Below are positions 16,935-26,170 of a stretch of 64,000 bases of DNA, one piece after another. The stretch lies in NCBI RefSeq assembly GCF_025345565.1, contig NZ_CP054475.1, forward strand, positions 639,501 to 703,500, given 5' to 3'. The notes beneath the pieces are model-generated. The model had not been told where the DNA came from and made no database searches. It saw nothing but the letters and a program-made list of their open reading frames with translations. Within the stretch, counting starts at the first letter, position 1. Every line of letters starts with the position of its first letter. The position numbers and the translations under genes were made by a program. This DNA comes from Thalassolituus hydrocarboniclasticus. GTDB lineage: Bacteria; Pseudomonadota; Gammaproteobacteria; Pseudomonadales; Oceanobacteraceae.

Positions 16935-16943
16935 TGCTATAAT
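16935..16943 (+). promoter_or_regulatory. Extended -10 promoter for pgk
   Basis: TGCTATAAT is an exact extended -10 element (TGn followed by the consensus TATAAT at 16938-16943). No good -35 lies 17 bases upstream, as is common for extended -10 promoters. Initiation near 16950 would place the long hairpin at 16964-17020 in the leader. The rest of the gap from 16660 holds small inverted repeats (for example TTCGGCTC/GAGCCGAA at 16696-16721) and no gene. Confidence 0.65.
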
Positions 16944-16963
16944 CGCGCCCCAAATTTTTTTAT

Positions 16964-17020
16964 CGCCCGCAGAGCCGGTTCAGCGCGTAAGCCTTACACG
17001 CTGAGCCGGCTCTGCGGGCG
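16964..17020 (+). repeat. 28-bp near-perfect hairpin in the pgk leader
   Basis: The left arm 16964-16991 begins CGCCCGCAGAGCCGG and the right arm 16993-17020 ends CCGGCTCTGCGGGCG. The arms are complementary at 26 of 28 positions with a single-base centre at 16992. No T tract follows on either strand in the right orientation, so it is not an ordinary terminator. It lies between the promoter at 16935 and the pgk ATG at 17054. Confidence 0.85.
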
Positions 17021-17053
17021 CATCAGCTACTGGATATTGTGAGTGGGGTTATC

Positions 17054-18214
17054 ATGACTGTATTGAAAATGGCCGATCTGGATCTGAGCGGTAAGCGCGT
17101 TCTGATCCGTGAAGACCTGAACGTTCCGGTTAAGAATGGCAAGGTCACATCCGATGCGCGTATCCGTGCGTCGCTGCCAACCATTCAGCTGGCTTTGGAT
17201 GCCGGTGCCAAGGTGATTGTTATGTCCCACCTGGGTCGTCCGGAAGAAGGCGTGTACGACGAAGAATCGTCCATCAAGCCGGTTGCTGCCCACCTGGCTG
17301 GCCTGCTTGGCCGTGATGTTAACGTCATTAAAGATTTCCGCGAAGGCGTTGAAGTCGCCGCTGGCGAAGTGGTGCTGCTGGAAAACGTGCGCTTTAACAA
17401 AGGCGAGAAAAAAGACGCCGACGAACTGGCGCAGGCGTATGCAGCGCTGTGTGATGTGTTCGTGATGGATGCCTTTGGTACCGCTCACCGCGCTCAGGCG
17501 TCTACTCACGGTGTGGCCAAGTTTGCGCCGGTTGCCTGTGCCGGCCCGTTGCTGGCGGCTGAACTGGACGCACTGGGCAAAGCCCTGGCGACTCCGGCGC
17601 GTCCGCTGGTGGCCATCGTTGGTGGTTCAAAAGTGTCGACCAAACTGGAAGTGCTGGAAAGCCTGTCCGATATCTGTGATCAGATCATCGTTGGTGGTGG
17701 TATCGCCAATACTTTCCTGGCCGCAGCGGGCAAGCCGGTGGGCAAATCCCTGTGTGAAGAAGACCTGATTCCGGCAGCGAAAAAGCTGATGGAAAAAGTC
17801 TCTATTCCGCTGCCAACCGACGTGGTGTGCGGTAAAGAATTCTCCGAATCAGCAGCCGCGACACTGAAAAGCGCCGATGCGGTAGAAGCCGACGATATGA
17901 TCTTCGATATCGGTCCGGATTCCGCCAAAGCACTGGCCGAACAACTGAAGAGCGCCAAAACCATTATCTGGAACGGCCCGGTGGGCGTGTTCGAATTCGA
18001 CCAGTTCGGTGAAGGCACCAAAGCCCTGTCACTGGCGATTGCCGAATCTGATGCCTTCTCTATTGCCGGCGGTGGTGACACTCTGGCCGCTGTTGATAAA
18101 TATGAAATTGCCGATAAAGTGTCTTACATCTCGACCGGTGGCGGCGCTTTCCTGGAGTTCGTAGAAGGCAAAGTACTGCCTGCGGTTGCGATTCTGGAAG
18201 AACGCGCCAAGTAA
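17054..18214 (+). CDS. pgk: Phosphoglycerate kinase
   Basis: 386 residues, cytosolic glycolysis/gluconeogenesis: 1,3-bisphosphoglycerate plus ADP to 3-phosphoglycerate plus [34 protein letters not shown] is the conserved N-terminal substrate-binding region; [20 protein letters not shown] and the late [12 protein letters not shown] (nucleotide-binding loop) are all present. ATG 17054 ([15 protein letters not shown]) follows GTGGGG; the GTG at 17039 is the alternative. Two uncharacterised genes separate it from fba, where many gammaproteobacteria have the two close together. Confidence 0.97.
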   Translation: MTVLKMADLDLSGKRVLIREDLNVPVKNGKVTSDARIRASLPTIQLALDAGAKVIVMSHLGRPEEGVYDEESSIKPVAAHLAGLLGRDVNVIKDFREGVEVAAGEVVLLENVRFNKGEKKDADELAQAYAALCDVFVMDAFGTAHRAQASTHGVAKFAPVACAGPLLAAELDALGKALATPARPLVAIVGGSKVSTKLEVLESLSDICDQIIVGGGIANTFLAAAGKPVGKSLCEEDLIPAAKKLMEKVSIPLPTDVVCGKEFSESAAATLKSADAVEADDMIFDIGPDSAKALAEQLKSAKTIIWNGPVGVFEFDQFGEGTKALSLAIAESDAFSIAGGGDTLAAVDKYEIADKVSYISTGGGAFLEFVEGKVLPAVAILEERAK

Positions 18215-18222
18215 GTCAGATC

Positions 18223-18250
18223 AGGGCTGCCATGGGCAGCCCTGTTTCAT
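18223..18250 (+). terminator. Weak terminator-like hairpin after pgk
   Basis: AGGGCTGCC (18223-18231) pairs with GGCAGCCCT (18235-18243) around ATG, followed by the interrupted T stretch GTTTCATTTT. It may cause partial termination, letting some transcription continue into the next genes. Confidence 0.55.
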
Positions 18251-18278
18251 TTTCACATTCATATATTCAGGGAAGAGT

Positions 18279-19181
18279 ATGCGCAGCATTCTTTTATGCC
18301 TCTTATTGGTTATGGGAGCTGGTGTTGTGGCCGGCTGTGCCCAGCAACCTGCCAAAAAAGTAACCAGCGAGGCTGGTAACAACCTTCATCAGGCGGTTTT
18401 GTCTGATTCAAAAGCCATTTTCTCAGCCTTAATCGATGGTGCTGATGAAACCCGTCTCAGCCGTCGGCCGGTGGCTTGTCCAAATGGCCGGGATCGTGCG
18501 TCTGCCGGTATCACTGCCCGTGATCTGGCAAAAATCTGTGGGCTGAACGATGCCCTGGAAGCCTTCGCGGTTTACGACCGGGATGTTCTGAGCTGGCAGG
18601 CCGTACACCGTGCCAATGAGCCCGCTGATTATCAGGCGTTTCTGGCTGCCGAGCCGGACAATATATTCCGCAATAAAGCACAGCAGGCGCTGGCCGGTCG
18701 CCTGCAACAGATACGGGCAGAGTTACAGGCCAGCAGCCAGTGTGCACTGCAGGAGCCGGACTGGTTCTGGATCAGCGGTGAGTGTCCGCAGGGTGTGGCA
18801 CAGGGGGAGGGTATTGCCCGGAACACAGAGGGTAATGAATTTCGCGGACGTGTAACGGATGGTCGTTTGGTACAGGGAAAATGGCTGGAAAATAACCGCA
18901 TTGTTTACGATGGTGGCTTTGCTGAAGGTCTGCGCCATGGTGATGGTATCTGCTTACATGAAGGTGCTTATGAGCCCTGCCGTTATTACCGCAATGACCG
19001 GGTGGATGATGTCTTCGTGCAGCGCCGTCTGATGGCCCGCCATCTGGAATATCTGCGCACTGTACGTGGCAGTGGTGGCCAGCCGGGTTCCTGGTCGCAG
19101 GCGTTATCGGCGGAAGAAAAAAATATGCTGCGTAATCTGGATCGCAGCAGTGGTTATAACAGCGCCGATACCGGCGAGTAA
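18279..19181 (+). CDS. Uncharacterised lipoprotein with MORN-like C-terminal part
   Basis: 300 residues from ATG 18279 (after GGGAAGAG). The N-terminus MRSILLCLLLVMGAGVVAGC ends in a lipobox, with the acylated Cys at residue 20. The middle is helical and contains several Cys residues. The C-terminal part (roughly 190-250) has EGNEFRGRVTDGRLVQGKW and IVYDGGFAEGLRHGDGICL, reminiscent of MORN repeats (YxGxxxxGxxxGxG). I do not recognise the family and assign no function. It lies 64 bases after pgk and 16 before the next gene, so it probably belongs to a pgk-lipoprotein-hypothetical-fba transcription unit. Confidence 0.75.
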   Translation: MRSILLCLLLVMGAGVVAGCAQQPAKKVTSEAGNNLHQAVLSDSKAIFSALIDGADETRLSRRPVACPNGRDRASAGITARDLAKICGLNDALEAFAVYDRDVLSWQAVHRANEPADYQAFLAAEPDNIFRNKAQQALAGRLQQIRAELQASSQCALQEPDWFWISGECPQGVAQGEGIARNTEGNEFRGRVTDGRLVQGKWLENNRIVYDGGFAEGLRHGDGICLHEGAYEPCRYYRNDRVDDVFVQRRLMARHLEYLRTVRGSGGQPGSWSQALSAEEKNMLRNLDRSSGYNSADTGE

Positions 19182-19197
19182 CTAACGGAGTCCAGGG

Positions 19198-20436
19198 ATG
19201 AATCCTCTCAAGCAGATTGCTGAATTATTCAGCACGGTAGCGCCGGAACATTTTGCTGATTTATCGCTGGATGAACTGATGTCCGGTGAGTATCAGGTGG
19301 GCTTTGCCAGTCTGGACTTCTTTTCCTTAGAGCCCTTTGTGCAGTATCTGCAGCATATGCCGCCTGAGCGCTGTACGATTTATCCGTCGGTCGATGAGAT
19401 GGATACCACGGCCGATGGCATCATTGTTGTTGCACTGCAGGGCCGGCAGTTGCATGCGACCAAATATCTGATTGGCGACGACGTCAGTTATGACACGGCG
19501 TTTTATCAGCTCGGTGACTGGTCCTGCCGCCAGCAGATTTATCGCAATGGCGCCGAAGTAAAACCCATTGTTATTGAGTTTCTGAAAAAAGATGCCGAGG
19601 GCTACCCTGTCACGTTTATTACCGCCCGTGAATACGGTTTAAAGGTCGGTGATTATGAGTGGAGTGAGGCCGGTGTGCGCATTGTTGAGCGTTCTGCCCG
19701 CATGCCAGAGCTCGGTGTTGCACCGGAGCTGACGCCTTATATGGAAAGCCTGGTTGAGTTCAGCAGCACGGGCGAGGTTGAGATCATCCGCAATCTGACG
19801 CAGAACAGCATTGTCTATGACCGTTCGCACGAAACGCTGTCATTGACGGACATGCTGGAGCAGGCCAGTTCAGTTCTGCACGATAAGATTCTGGCGGATC
19901 TGCAGGCGGCACCGGTTGCCAATACCGTTGGCTGTTTCCTGTTCGAATACTCAGACCAGGGGCCGTTACCGCCCACCATCGCGCTGATTCAGCCGCATGA
20001 AATCACGCAGGAAGAGGATGACTATCCGCTGTTATGGCTGAATGCTCCGGATTGCGAACTCTTTACCGAGGATGATTTTGACGGCATCCGCCTGCATGGT
20101 GAGCATGATGCGTTGTTTGACCGTATCAATGCCCAAATCGAGGAGCTGGATTACGAACAGGCCGATCAGCTTATCGTCGCTTTCTATCTCAACCTGTGCC
20201 GCCGTCTGCAGGATTCTCTTCTCTCTTCTTCGCTGCTGCAGACCACAGAGGATTTCTTTGTCACCGCGCGGGAATTTTCCGCCTGCAACGAAGCCGTTTT
20301 TCTGCAGCAACTCTGGCCAGCAGAGCGCTGGCAACCACTGGCGGCGGCGCTGGAGCAGTTTGCCGCAGCTCAGGCTGAGCGTGAACAGGCCATGATCCGC
20401 AGGATGACGGGCGAGGATGCAGACAGCGGCCGATAG
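19198..20436 (+). CDS. Conserved-looking acidic protein of unknown function
   Basis: 412 residues, acidic and predicted cytosolic: no signal peptide or membrane segment. The ATG follows GGAGTCCAGGG. An alternation of strands with short helices is suggested to about 210, then a more helical part with stretches such as LFDRINAQIEELDYEQADQLIVAFYLNLCRRLQD. No domain or catalytic motif is recognised. It is 16 bases behind the lipoprotein and 69 bases ahead of fba. Codon use looks like that of its neighbours, so there is no sign of recent transfer. Confidence 0.7.
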   Translation: MNPLKQIAELFSTVAPEHFADLSLDELMSGEYQVGFASLDFFSLEPFVQYLQHMPPERCTIYPSVDEMDTTADGIIVVALQGRQLHATKYLIGDDVSYDTAFYQLGDWSCRQQIYRNGAEVKPIVIEFLKKDAEGYPVTFITAREYGLKVGDYEWSEAGVRIVERSARMPELGVAPELTPYMESLVEFSSTGEVEIIRNLTQNSIVYDRSHETLSLTDMLEQASSVLHDKILADLQAAPVANTVGCFLFEYSDQGPLPPTIALIQPHEITQEEDDYPLLWLNAPDCELFTEDDFDGIRLHGEHDALFDRINAQIEELDYEQADQLIVAFYLNLCRRLQDSLLSSSLLQTTEDFFVTAREFSACNEAVFLQQLWPAERWQPLAAALEQFAAAQAEREQAMIRRMTGEDADSGR

Positions 20437-20505
20437 CCGTTTCTATCTGCTGCCTAAGCCGCTAGAATAGCGGCCAGCCAATTTCCACAGTTAAGGTATT
20501 TTGAC

Positions 20506-21570
20506 ATGGCATTAATCAGCATGCGTCAGATGCTGGATCACGCCGCCGAATTCGGCTACGGCGTACCGGCATTTAATGTGAACAACCTGGAACAGATGCG
20601 CGCCATTATGGAAGCCGCCGACAAGACCGACTCTCCGGTGATTGTTCAGGCGTCTGCCGGTGCCCGCAAATACGCAGGCGCGCCTTTCCTGCGTCACCTG
20701 ATTCTGGCCGCGATCGAAGAGTTTCCGCATATTCCTGTGTGTATGCACCAGGATCACGGTACCTCGCCGGATGTGTGTCAGCGTTCTATCCAGCTGGGCT
20801 TCAGCTCAGTGATGATGGACGGTTCTCTGGGTGAAGACGGCAAGACCCCGACTTCTTACGAATACAACGTTGACGTGACCAAGCGCACCGTCGATATGGC
20901 GCACGCCTGTGGTGTATCGGTAGAAGGCGAGCTGGGGTGTCTGGGTTCTCTGGAAACCGGTATGGCCGGTGAAGAAGACGGCATCGGTGCCGAAGGCGTA
21001 CTGGATCACAGCCAGATGCTGACCGATCCGGAAGAAGCCGCTGACTTTGTGAAGCGTACTCAGGTGGATGCTCTGGCGATTGCCATCGGCACCAGCCACG
21101 GCGCCTACAAGTTCACCAAGCCACCAACAGGGGATATCCTGGCGATTGACCGCATCAAGGAAATCCACAAGCGCATTCCGAACACTCACCTGGTTATGCA
21201 CGGTTCTTCTTCTGTGCCACAGGAGTGGCTGGCAATCATTAACCAGTACGGCGGCGACATTAAAGAAACCTACGGTGTACCGGTTGAAGAAATCGTCGAA
21301 GGCATCAAGTACGGTGTGCGTAAAGTAAACATCGATACCGACCTGCGTCTGGCCTCTACCGGTGCGATGCGTCGCATGATGGCTGAGCACCCAAGCGAGT
21401 TCGATCCGCGTAAATTCTTCGCCCAAACCGTGACTGCAATGCGCGATATCTGTATCGCCCGTTACGAAGCCTTCGGTACTGCCGGTAACGCCTCTAAGAT
21501 CAAACCGATCTCTCTGGACAACATGTTCCAGCGTTACGCCAGTGGCGAACTGAACGCCAAGGTAAACTAA
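20506..21570 (+). CDS. fba: Fructose-bisphosphate aldolase, class II
   Basis: 354 residues, zinc-dependent aldolase that cleaves fructose 1,6-bisphosphate to glyceraldehyde 3-phosphate and dihydroxyacetone phosphate. The start [30 protein letters not shown] and [29 protein letters not shown] (zinc-binding His pair and catalytic Asp) belong to the Calvin-cycle subtype common in proteobacteria. VEGELGCLG and [13 protein letters not shown] hold further metal and phosphate contacts, and [11 protein letters not shown] is the substrate loop. The ATG follows a TTAAGG site. A terminator follows directly. Confidence 0.97.
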   Translation: MALISMRQMLDHAAEFGYGVPAFNVNNLEQMRAIMEAADKTDSPVIVQASAGARKYAGAPFLRHLILAAIEEFPHIPVCMHQDHGTSPDVCQRSIQLGFSSVMMDGSLGEDGKTPTSYEYNVDVTKRTVDMAHACGVSVEGELGCLGSLETGMAGEEDGIGAEGVLDHSQMLTDPEEAADFVKRTQVDALAIAIGTSHGAYKFTKPPTGDILAIDRIKEIHKRIPNTHLVMHGSSSVPQEWLAIINQYGGDIKETYGVPVEEIVEGIKYGVRKVNIDTDLRLASTGAMRRMMAEHPSEFDPRKFFAQTVTAMRDICIARYEAFGTAGNASKIKPISLDNMFQRYASGELNAKVN

Positions 21571-21600
21571 GCGCCTGGCGTTTATTTACCAGCCCAATAA

Positions 21601-21626
21601 AAAACCCGCGCAAGCGGGTTTTTTTA
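21601..21626 (+). terminator. Rho-independent terminator of fba
   Basis: AAAACCCGC (21601-21609) pairs with GCGGGTTTT (21614-21622) around GCAA, and the T run continues. Confidence 0.9.
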
Positions 21627-21731
21627 TGTCCTCCGTCCGTGGCGGCCACCCTTCGGGCCGCGCGGCAGCGCGTTAAGCGTCGTTCCCGACTAGCGCTTTG
21701 CTAGGCTGAGTATTTACCTTCGTAGTCCAGA

Positions 21732-22100
21732 TCACATCCACTGGTTTACGTCATTGCATTTAGCGGTATTTTTAAACTCTTTGCTCAGCGTTGTCTGATA
21801 GGCCTCGCCGGCACACTCACCAACTTTGGTTCCCCAGTAAGTACCGTCATCCGGTTGCTTAAATACCTGTGGAAACTGCGCTGAAAACTGCTGCAGACAC
21901 TGACCGGTGACTTTGGTTGCTGTCTCCACACACTGCGCTTCGCTGATATCAAAACACTGACGGAAGAACTGTTGCGGCTGACAAAACGCATCAGGCAGGG
22001 CTGTGGTCATGGCGTTGGTCCAGGTATCGCGGCCAACTTCAAAGGCATTGCTGAATGAACTCAGCGTGGTCAGAACGATAAAACTCAGGGGTAATTTCAT
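21732..22100 (-). CDS. Small exported cysteine-rich protein, unknown
   Basis: 122 residues from ATG 22100 (AGGA eight bases upstream); the longer frame to 22193 is not needed. The signal peptide MKLPLSFIVLTTLSSFSNA precedes FEVGRDTW. The mature part has six Cys (FCQPQQFFRQC, AQCVETATKVTGQC, GEC, KCND), an even number compatible with three disulfides in the periplasm. No family is recognised. It converges with fba and is divergent from the phospholipase-like gene across a long AT-rich gap. Confidence 0.7.
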   Translation of the reverse strand: MKLPLSFIVLTTLSSFSNAFEVGRDTWTNAMTTALPDAFCQPQQFFRQCFDISEAQCVETATKVTGQCLQQFSAQFPQVFKQPDDGTYWGTKVGECAGEAYQTTLSKEFKNTAKCNDVNQWM

Positions 22101-22786
22101 AGTGGCATCCTGCAGAAAAAGTCCGGTAATGGCCGGTCTGATGTTTATAACGCCGGGCGTCTGTCTGTCCGATATGGTATCAGTCGCTGACAATGATAAA
22201 AATACTGTCTCAGTGGTTGCATCATTATTTTAATTAAAGATCTTCTTAATAGCGTCGGAGCTGTGTTGTGCGGCGGTGTTGTTCGGTGCAGTGCCATGTT
22301 GTGTCAGACCGCTGTGCTGATGTGCTTGTTAGCAGGTCGGATTGTCCTGTATGCGATTGTCAGAACAGCGCATGTTTTCAACCACAGGTTCCAGTCTTTC
22401 TGAGTTTTTAATTATTTCCTGAATTCTGGTAATCCTTTGATAATCCGGATTTTTGTTCCTTTAAATATGGTCAGACCAATCAGTAAAATATTATAGTAAT
22501 TAATATATCTAATATTATTGATGGTCCAAAAAAGTCGCCGTATTCACCGTTCGGGACAGTTTGAAATTAATCTGTGCCCATTCAGGCCAAGTGCCAGCCG
22601 ACGTATTGTCGGCGGCCATTCTCAGTTATTAGTCTTAGCTGCATCACGGTCGTCGTGACGGTTTTAAAAAATAAAAAAATACGCTCGTTATTCATTGTTC
22701 TGACCCAGAGTCGTCACCGCAGCGCAACGCGGTATTCACAATGCTGTGCGAGTTTAGTAAGACCAAAAACACACAGGCGAATCACT
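22101..22786. other. AT-rich intergenic region between two exported-protein genes
   Basis: No convincing gene. The part around 22200-22560 is clearly AT-richer than its surroundings, with an AT inverted repeat (AATATTA at about 22487 and TAATATT at about 22510). It must hold the promoters of both divergent genes. The ORF running into the gene at 22787 has no ribosome site before that ATG. Confidence 0.5.
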
Positions 22787-23818
22787 ATGAAACACACTCT
22801 GGCCCTCTCTGTAAGCGCAGCCCTGACCATCGGCGCAATGAATGCCGAAGCATTTACCCAGCCAACCCATAAGCGCATTGTAAAAGATGCTATCAGCTAT
22901 ATGGCCGCGCATCCGGATACCACCGAATACAACAAGCTGGCTGCCGCAGCACAGGCTGCCGGTTACAGCATGGAACAGTTTGCTGAAGTTCTGGGGCAGG
23001 GTGCCTACGATGTGGATGATTTTGCTGACACCTTTATCTGTGGTGCGGTAACCGGTGACTGTGTTGAAGCACCGGTATGGGGCGCAGGTGCTTCCATCGT
23101 GAAATACACCTCTTACTGGCACTTCCAGAACCACACCCGCGGTGGTGATGCTCATGGTAATGACCTGGGTGGTTATAACTACGATCTGCTGACCGTCTGG
23201 GGTGCTGTGGATAATCTGGCCGCTACCTGGCTGGTGGGCGATCACCTGGATGACGGCAAAGGCGGTATGACCGGCTGGTGCTTCTTCTGGTCCTGCTCTG
23301 AAGATTCTGAATACAACAGCTACGGTATTACCGAAGCCAACTACCGTCAGGGCAGCAGTTCCAATAAAGGCATGTATGCCGACTTCGAAAAAATCCCGTT
23401 CCAGCCGATCGATAACCTCGGCCAGCACTGGTACAACGAATTCTGGAAAAACCCAACGGCACAGATGCTGGGCTTTACCCTGCACACCACAGACCTGCTG
23501 CAGCCGCATCACACCTGGACGACCTCTGACCTGAACCACTCAGGTTGGGAAGGCTGGGTAGAAGACAACTACACCGCACTGGATCTGAATAACGATACGC
23601 TGGTGACTTCAGCCCTGAATACTTTCACTCCGGTTCCGGCTAACCAGAAAGATATTCGTCCTCTGCTGACTCAGGGTGGTGCGATCTCTTACAGCCAGGG
23701 CGGTATTGTACTGAGCAGTACTTCTTCTGCTGATCGTACTCAGGTTGCCAAGGTTGTGATTCCACACGCCATCGCTATGACGGTACATGTACTGAACCAC
23801 GCTGCGAATCGTTTTTAA
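22787..23818 (+). CDS. Secreted zinc-dependent phospholipase C / S1-P1 nuclease-like protein
   Basis: 343 residues from ATG 22787. The signal peptide MKHTLALSVSAALTIGAMNAEA ends before FTQPTHKRIV. The order of likely metal ligands matches the bacterial zinc phospholipase C fold: His28 (THKRIV), Asp75/78 (YDVDDFAD), His112 (YWHFQNH), His233 and Asp236 (LHTTDLLQPHH), His241/242, His251 and Glu255 (NHSGWEGWVED). Compared with clostridial alpha-toxin it has the HxxxD...P(Y/H)H and HxxWE patterns, but no C-terminal C2-like domain. Four Cys may form disulfides. Whether it acts on phospholipids or nucleic acids is not decided by sequence. A strong terminator follows. Confidence 0.65.
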   Translation: MKHTLALSVSAALTIGAMNAEAFTQPTHKRIVKDAISYMAAHPDTTEYNKLAAAAQAAGYSMEQFAEVLGQGAYDVDDFADTFICGAVTGDCVEAPVWGAGASIVKYTSYWHFQNHTRGGDAHGNDLGGYNYDLLTVWGAVDNLAATWLVGDHLDDGKGGMTGWCFFWSCSEDSEYNSYGITEANYRQGSSSNKGMYADFEKIPFQPIDNLGQHWYNEFWKNPTAQMLGFTLHTTDLLQPHHTWTTSDLNHSGWEGWVEDNYTALDLNNDTLVTSALNTFTPVPANQKDIRPLLTQGGAISYSQGGIVLSSTSSADRTQVAKVVIPHAIAMTVHVLNHAANRF

Positions 23819-23938
23819 AGGATAGCGGCAGCGACGCCTGATCAGGGTGTTGCTGTCCAAGGTCACAAAGGCTGCTCAGGCATGGATTATCAGAGCGCCG
23901 TTGTGAAGGCCCCACTCTGAAATTTATTTCAGGTGTTT

Positions 23939-23976
23939 GCAGGATGATTTGCGTGAGGATCATCCTGCTTTTTTTT
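23939..23976 (+). terminator. Rho-independent terminator of the phospholipase-like gene
   Basis: GCAGGATGAT (23939-23948) pairs perfectly with ATCATCCTGC (23959-23968) around a ten-base loop, followed by eight Ts. Confidence 0.92.
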
Positions 23977-24049
23977 GCCCGGAAAAGACTTTGTCATTCA
24001 TACCGGTCATTATTCCAGTTAACACCGCCACCGGATCTGTAACGAAGCC

Positions 24050-25390
24050 ATGAAAAACTACGCCGTATTCTTTGCCGTTATGCTGTCTTTTCTGTTGCCT
24101 GCCCAGACATCGGCAGGTATTCAGTACAGTCTGGAAGATGAAGAGCAGATTGCCCGTGTTGGAGATCTGACCCTGAGCCGAACCCTGCTGGATATTTTTC
24201 TGCATAAACAGCAGAAAGCCGCGCAGGCCAGCGGTAAAACCCTGACCCTGCAAACCATTCTGCAACAGTTACTCGATGACGCCTTAATGGCGGAATACGC
24301 CCGCACGCACCTGACAGCCGGGCAGCTGAATCCGGAAAACCGCGTGGCTTTTGCCGCCAGCGTTGAACGTCATAACCGGTTGGTCGCTTTATTGCGCGGT
24401 TATTTCAATGAGCAGATTGTTGCCAGCGTAAATGCCTTACCGGGAAAAAACTTTTCCAGTCTGGTGCAGTGGAATCCTGAACTGAATGTGGAACGCCTGA
24501 ATGCGCTGATTAAATTACAGCCAGGGCTGACCATTGATCTGACCCCGGAACAGAAAACCGCAGCTGCCGGTTTTGCCGTGCTGAACACGGAACTGGCGGA
24601 AGGCGGTAAAGTCAGTCTGCTGGATATTTATCAGCGTCAGAATGTGCAGGGCCGCCTGGCGTTGCAGAGCGGCAATCTTGATTATTTACAGCAGCAGACA
24701 CGGTTATACGTCGGTGGTCTGTATGTTCTGAACTGGGCGAAAAAGCAGCTCAGTAAGGCAGACTGGCAGGCACTGCAACAGGTAATCCTTAATCAGGAAC
24801 AACGTTCACGCCTGCAGGCCAGCATGGGGATTAATATGGATATTCATGATGATAATCCGGCCCTGCGTGCACGGGCGGCCAGAATTACCGACGCCGAATT
24901 ACAGGCCGGCTATAACGAACATAAAGACGATTTTCGCGTGGTCGAGCGTGCCAAAGTGCGGCATATCCGCGTCGCTGATCAGGCGCAGGCCGATGCCATC
25001 GTCGCCGAAATCCGCGGCGGCCTGTCCTTTGCCGATGCAGTAAAGCGCTATTCCATTGCCGCTGATAAAGATAAAGGCGGTGAGCTGGGCTGGCTTAAAC
25101 GTGGTGAAAAAGACCGCACCTGGCTGCACTCGGTAGCTTTTGTGCAGCCCGCCGGGCAGGTGTCGCCTGCATTCCGCAGTCCGCAGAACGAAGGCGATGT
25201 TGTGTACGAAATTCTCTGGGTGGATGAGCGGGTGGATGGCTATTTACCGCTGAGTGATGAAGGCGTGCGGTATGAGCTTTCGCATGAACTGGCACGGGCA
25301 GCTTTGCAGCAGGAGATGCAGGCGCTGCAGAAAAAATTGCGCAACGATGCCGATATTCACCTTAATCGTCGTCTGCAACCACAGAGCTGA
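24050..25390 (+). CDS. Periplasmic PpiC/SurA-type peptidyl-prolyl isomerase
   Basis: 446 residues with a signal peptide (MKNYAVFFAVMLSFLLPAQTSA). The N-terminal 280 residues are mostly helical, like the chaperone part of SurA/PpiD-type proteins. The parvulin domain lies at about 295-400: AKVRHIRVADQAQADAIVAEIRGG, SFADAVKRYSIAADKDKGGELGWLKRGE and AFVQPAGQVSPAFRS are its conserved blocks. It assists folding of exported proteins. It begins just after the terminator of the phospholipase-like gene and is followed after 8 bases by the membrane-anchored helical protein, so those two form an operon, possibly a folding pair for an exported enzyme. Confidence 0.82.
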   Translation: MKNYAVFFAVMLSFLLPAQTSAGIQYSLEDEEQIARVGDLTLSRTLLDIFLHKQQKAAQASGKTLTLQTILQQLLDDALMAEYARTHLTAGQLNPENRVAFAASVERHNRLVALLRGYFNEQIVASVNALPGKNFSSLVQWNPELNVERLNALIKLQPGLTIDLTPEQKTAAAGFAVLNTELAEGGKVSLLDIYQRQNVQGRLALQSGNLDYLQQQTRLYVGGLYVLNWAKKQLSKADWQALQQVILNQEQRSRLQASMGINMDIHDDNPALRARAARITDAELQAGYNEHKDDFRVVERAKVRHIRVADQAQADAIVAEIRGGLSFADAVKRYSIAADKDKGGELGWLKRGEKDRTWLHSVAFVQPAGQVSPAFRSPQNEGDVVYEILWVDERVDGYLPLSDEGVRYELSHELARAALQQEMQALQKKLRNDADIHLNRRLQPQS

Positions 25391-25398
25391 AAACACCG

Positions 25399-26031
25399 AT
25401 GAAGGCCAAAATCATAATCCTATCGCTGCTGGTAGCCGCTGGTCTGCTCGCGGCTTTATTGTCGCTGCGTCAGGTGGATGTGCTGGTGGGTGAAAACAAT
25501 GCTGCGCCGCAGACAGAGGAGCCAGCTTACACGCCAACCGTTGTGCCGCCATTGCAGGTACCGGCTGCACCGGATTCTGCCAGTGCAAAAAATGCAGACA
25601 ACGCCATCCATGATCTGGATAACAGCGAGCTGGATGCCTGGCTGCCACGCCTGAACAGCGATGCCATTGCCAGTATGCAGGCGGCGCGAATTAACGGTGA
25701 CCCGCGTGCGCCGAAACTGTCACCTTCGCGTCCGCGGGAAATGCCGACGGCTGAAGAGCTGGCCGATGAAGAACAGTATCTGGCTTACGAGCAGCGTCAG
25801 GAAAAACGTATGTTCCGCGCCTTTGTCGAGGCCAGCAAACAGAAAACTGCTTTGATTCAGCAGTATATTGATCAGGCCGAAGCCGGCGGTATCAGTGAAG
25901 AAGAGGTCGCCTTTGCGCGGGAAAAAATCCGCAAAATTGAAGAAATGGCCCTCAAGCTGCAGCAGGAACATCCGGACATTATGCAGGACTCTTTTAAGCC
26001 GGAAGATAACTGGTTACCGGCGGGCAATTAA
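25399..26031 (+). CDS. Membrane-anchored helical protein, lipase-chaperone-like in layout
   Basis: 210 residues: one N-terminal transmembrane helix (about 4-22), a Pro/Ala-rich linker (about 30-75), then a charged helical part (about 75-200) rich in Glu, Gln, Arg and Ala. That order (anchor, Pro-rich linker, helical body) is the one seen in lipase-specific foldases, but I see no foldase motif I can name, and the helical part is shorter than in Lif proteins. It is co-transcribed with the PpiC gene (8-base gap). A role in folding or secreting an exported enzyme is speculation from layout and neighbours. Confidence 0.6.
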   Translation: MKAKIIILSLLVAAGLLAALLSLRQVDVLVGENNAAPQTEEPAYTPTVVPPLQVPAAPDSASAKNADNAIHDLDNSELDAWLPRLNSDAIASMQAARINGDPRAPKLSPSRPREMPTAEELADEEQYLAYEQRQEKRMFRAFVEASKQKTALIQQYIDQAEAGGISEEEVAFAREKIRKIEEMALKLQQEHPDIMQDSFKPEDNWLPAGN

Positions 26032-26170
26032 CGCAGAAATGCTTGATAACGAAACGGGAAAGGTACCGAAAAAAACAGAACAAAGACGCTGTCAGCCGGG
26101 CCGCACAACGCCTTTGCCAAAGAGTGGAGTCCTAAGACTATAGAACTGGTTGCAGCAGAACAATCAGCAA

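Noticed and set aside
22574-22786. Upstream extension of the phospholipase-like gene
   Set aside because: The signal peptide begins at 22787; the extension is basic and Cys-rich with no ribosome site.
22754-23539. 261-codon minus-strand frame opposite the phospholipase-like gene
   Set aside because: Shadow of a gene with signal peptide and metal motifs; no recognisable content.
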